Positions 5,884 to 6,128 of a stretch of 6,128 bases of DNA are shown piece by piece. Origin of the DNA: an uncultured Ruminococcus sp. (lineage in GTDB: Bacteria; Bacillota; Clostridia; Oscillospirales; CAG-272); contig CACXBN010000191.1 of assembly GCA_902765885.1 (NCBI GenBank), positions 1-6,128 of the forward strand. Direction: 5' to 3'. The position numbers and the translations under genes are program-made. Position 1 is the stretch's first letter; each line of letters starts with the position of its first letter. The notes beneath the pieces were generated by a model. The model was given only the letters and a program-made list of their open reading frames with translations, was not told where the DNA came from and ran no database searches.

Positions 5884-6128
5884 ATGGAACTTAAGAACAT
5901 CGAGCTATTGATGCCCTCGGGAGATCTCGAGTGCGTAGAAACGGCAATAAGATACGGAGCGGACGCTGTGTACCTTGGAGGCCCCTTTATGCAGATGCGG
6001 GCTGAGCACGTGGGTTTTGGCATGGAGGATGTTGCAGATGCTTGCTCAAAGCTTCACAAAGCGGGGAAGAAACTCTACGTAACTGTGAACTGCTTTGCAA
6101 ACAACGAAGAGATACCAAGGCTCGGAGA
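5884..6128 (+). CDS. Peptidase U32 family protein, N-terminal part (3' partial)
   Basis: The 81 visible residues begin MELKNIELLMPSGDLECVET and continue with AIRYGADAVYLGG, MQMRAEHVGF and KLYVTVNCFANNEE. This is the start of the U32 barrel: 'ELL-x-P-(A/S)-G', 'A-x-x-YGADAVYLGG', 'x-x-x-RA' and 'VYVTVN-x-x-x-x-N-(D/E)' in order. The family was named for collagenase-like proteolysis, but characterised bacterial members such as TrhP and RlhA take part in hydroxylation of tRNA or 23S rRNA. It is therefore probably a cytoplasmic RNA-modification factor. The subgroup cannot be settled because the rest, including the cysteine-containing U32 signature, lies beyond the window. It begins 24 bases after the protease stop with no terminator between, so readthrough or co-transcription is plausible. 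Confidence 0.9.
   Translation, partial: MELKNIELLMPSGDLECVETAIRYGADAVYLGGPFMQMRAEHVGFGMEDVADACSKLHKAGKKLYVTVNCFANNEEIPRLG

Noticed and set aside
5727..6023. A 98-codon minus-strand open frame spanning the end of the protease and the U32 start
   Set aside because: Both plus-strand genes carry recognisable conserved motifs across this interval, and the antisense translation shows none.

Overview
The window is almost entirely one very large secreted protein gene, followed closely by the start of a second gene on the same strand. Base composition is mixed (about 35-57% GC in hand-counted lines). The proteins are a clostridial lactocepin-type S8 protease carrying dockerin, BIG2, cohesin-like and GHDW modules, and a U32 family protein. 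Together these point to an anaerobic Firmicute of class Clostridia, most likely a gut or rumen member of Lachnospiraceae or a relative. This placement is inferred from protein style, not from a marker gene.

Positions 1-5859 (+) encode a modular S8 subtilisin-like protease. The frame is already open at base 1, so its true start, signal peptide and promoter lie upstream. In the 1952 residues visible, the order is: I9-like propeptide; S8 catalytic domain with Asp155, His231, Asn342 and Ser449; an Fn3-like domain interrupted by a complete dockerin; an unassigned beta-rich stretch; a second Fn3-like domain; an unassigned domain with four cysteines; a BIG2 domain; a roughly 320-residue region that may be a beta-propeller; a cohesin-like domain; a GHDW surface module; and a second, divergent C-terminal dockerin. 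No sortase motif or C-terminal membrane anchor is present.

After a 24-base gap with no terminator, positions 5884-6128 (+) encode the first 81 residues of a peptidase U32 family protein, cut by the window edge. Today this family is mostly linked to RNA hydroxylation (TrhP, RlhA) rather than proteolysis. It may share a transcript with the protease, but a functional link is not evident.

The points most worth a second look are the dockerin/cohesin logic of the protease: two dockerins of different type, one inside a structural domain and one with a symmetric Phe-Phe pair at both predicted recognition sites, plus a cohesin-like fold in the same chain. The lack of a PA domain in the catalytic unit and a shift in base composition along the gene also merit checking.
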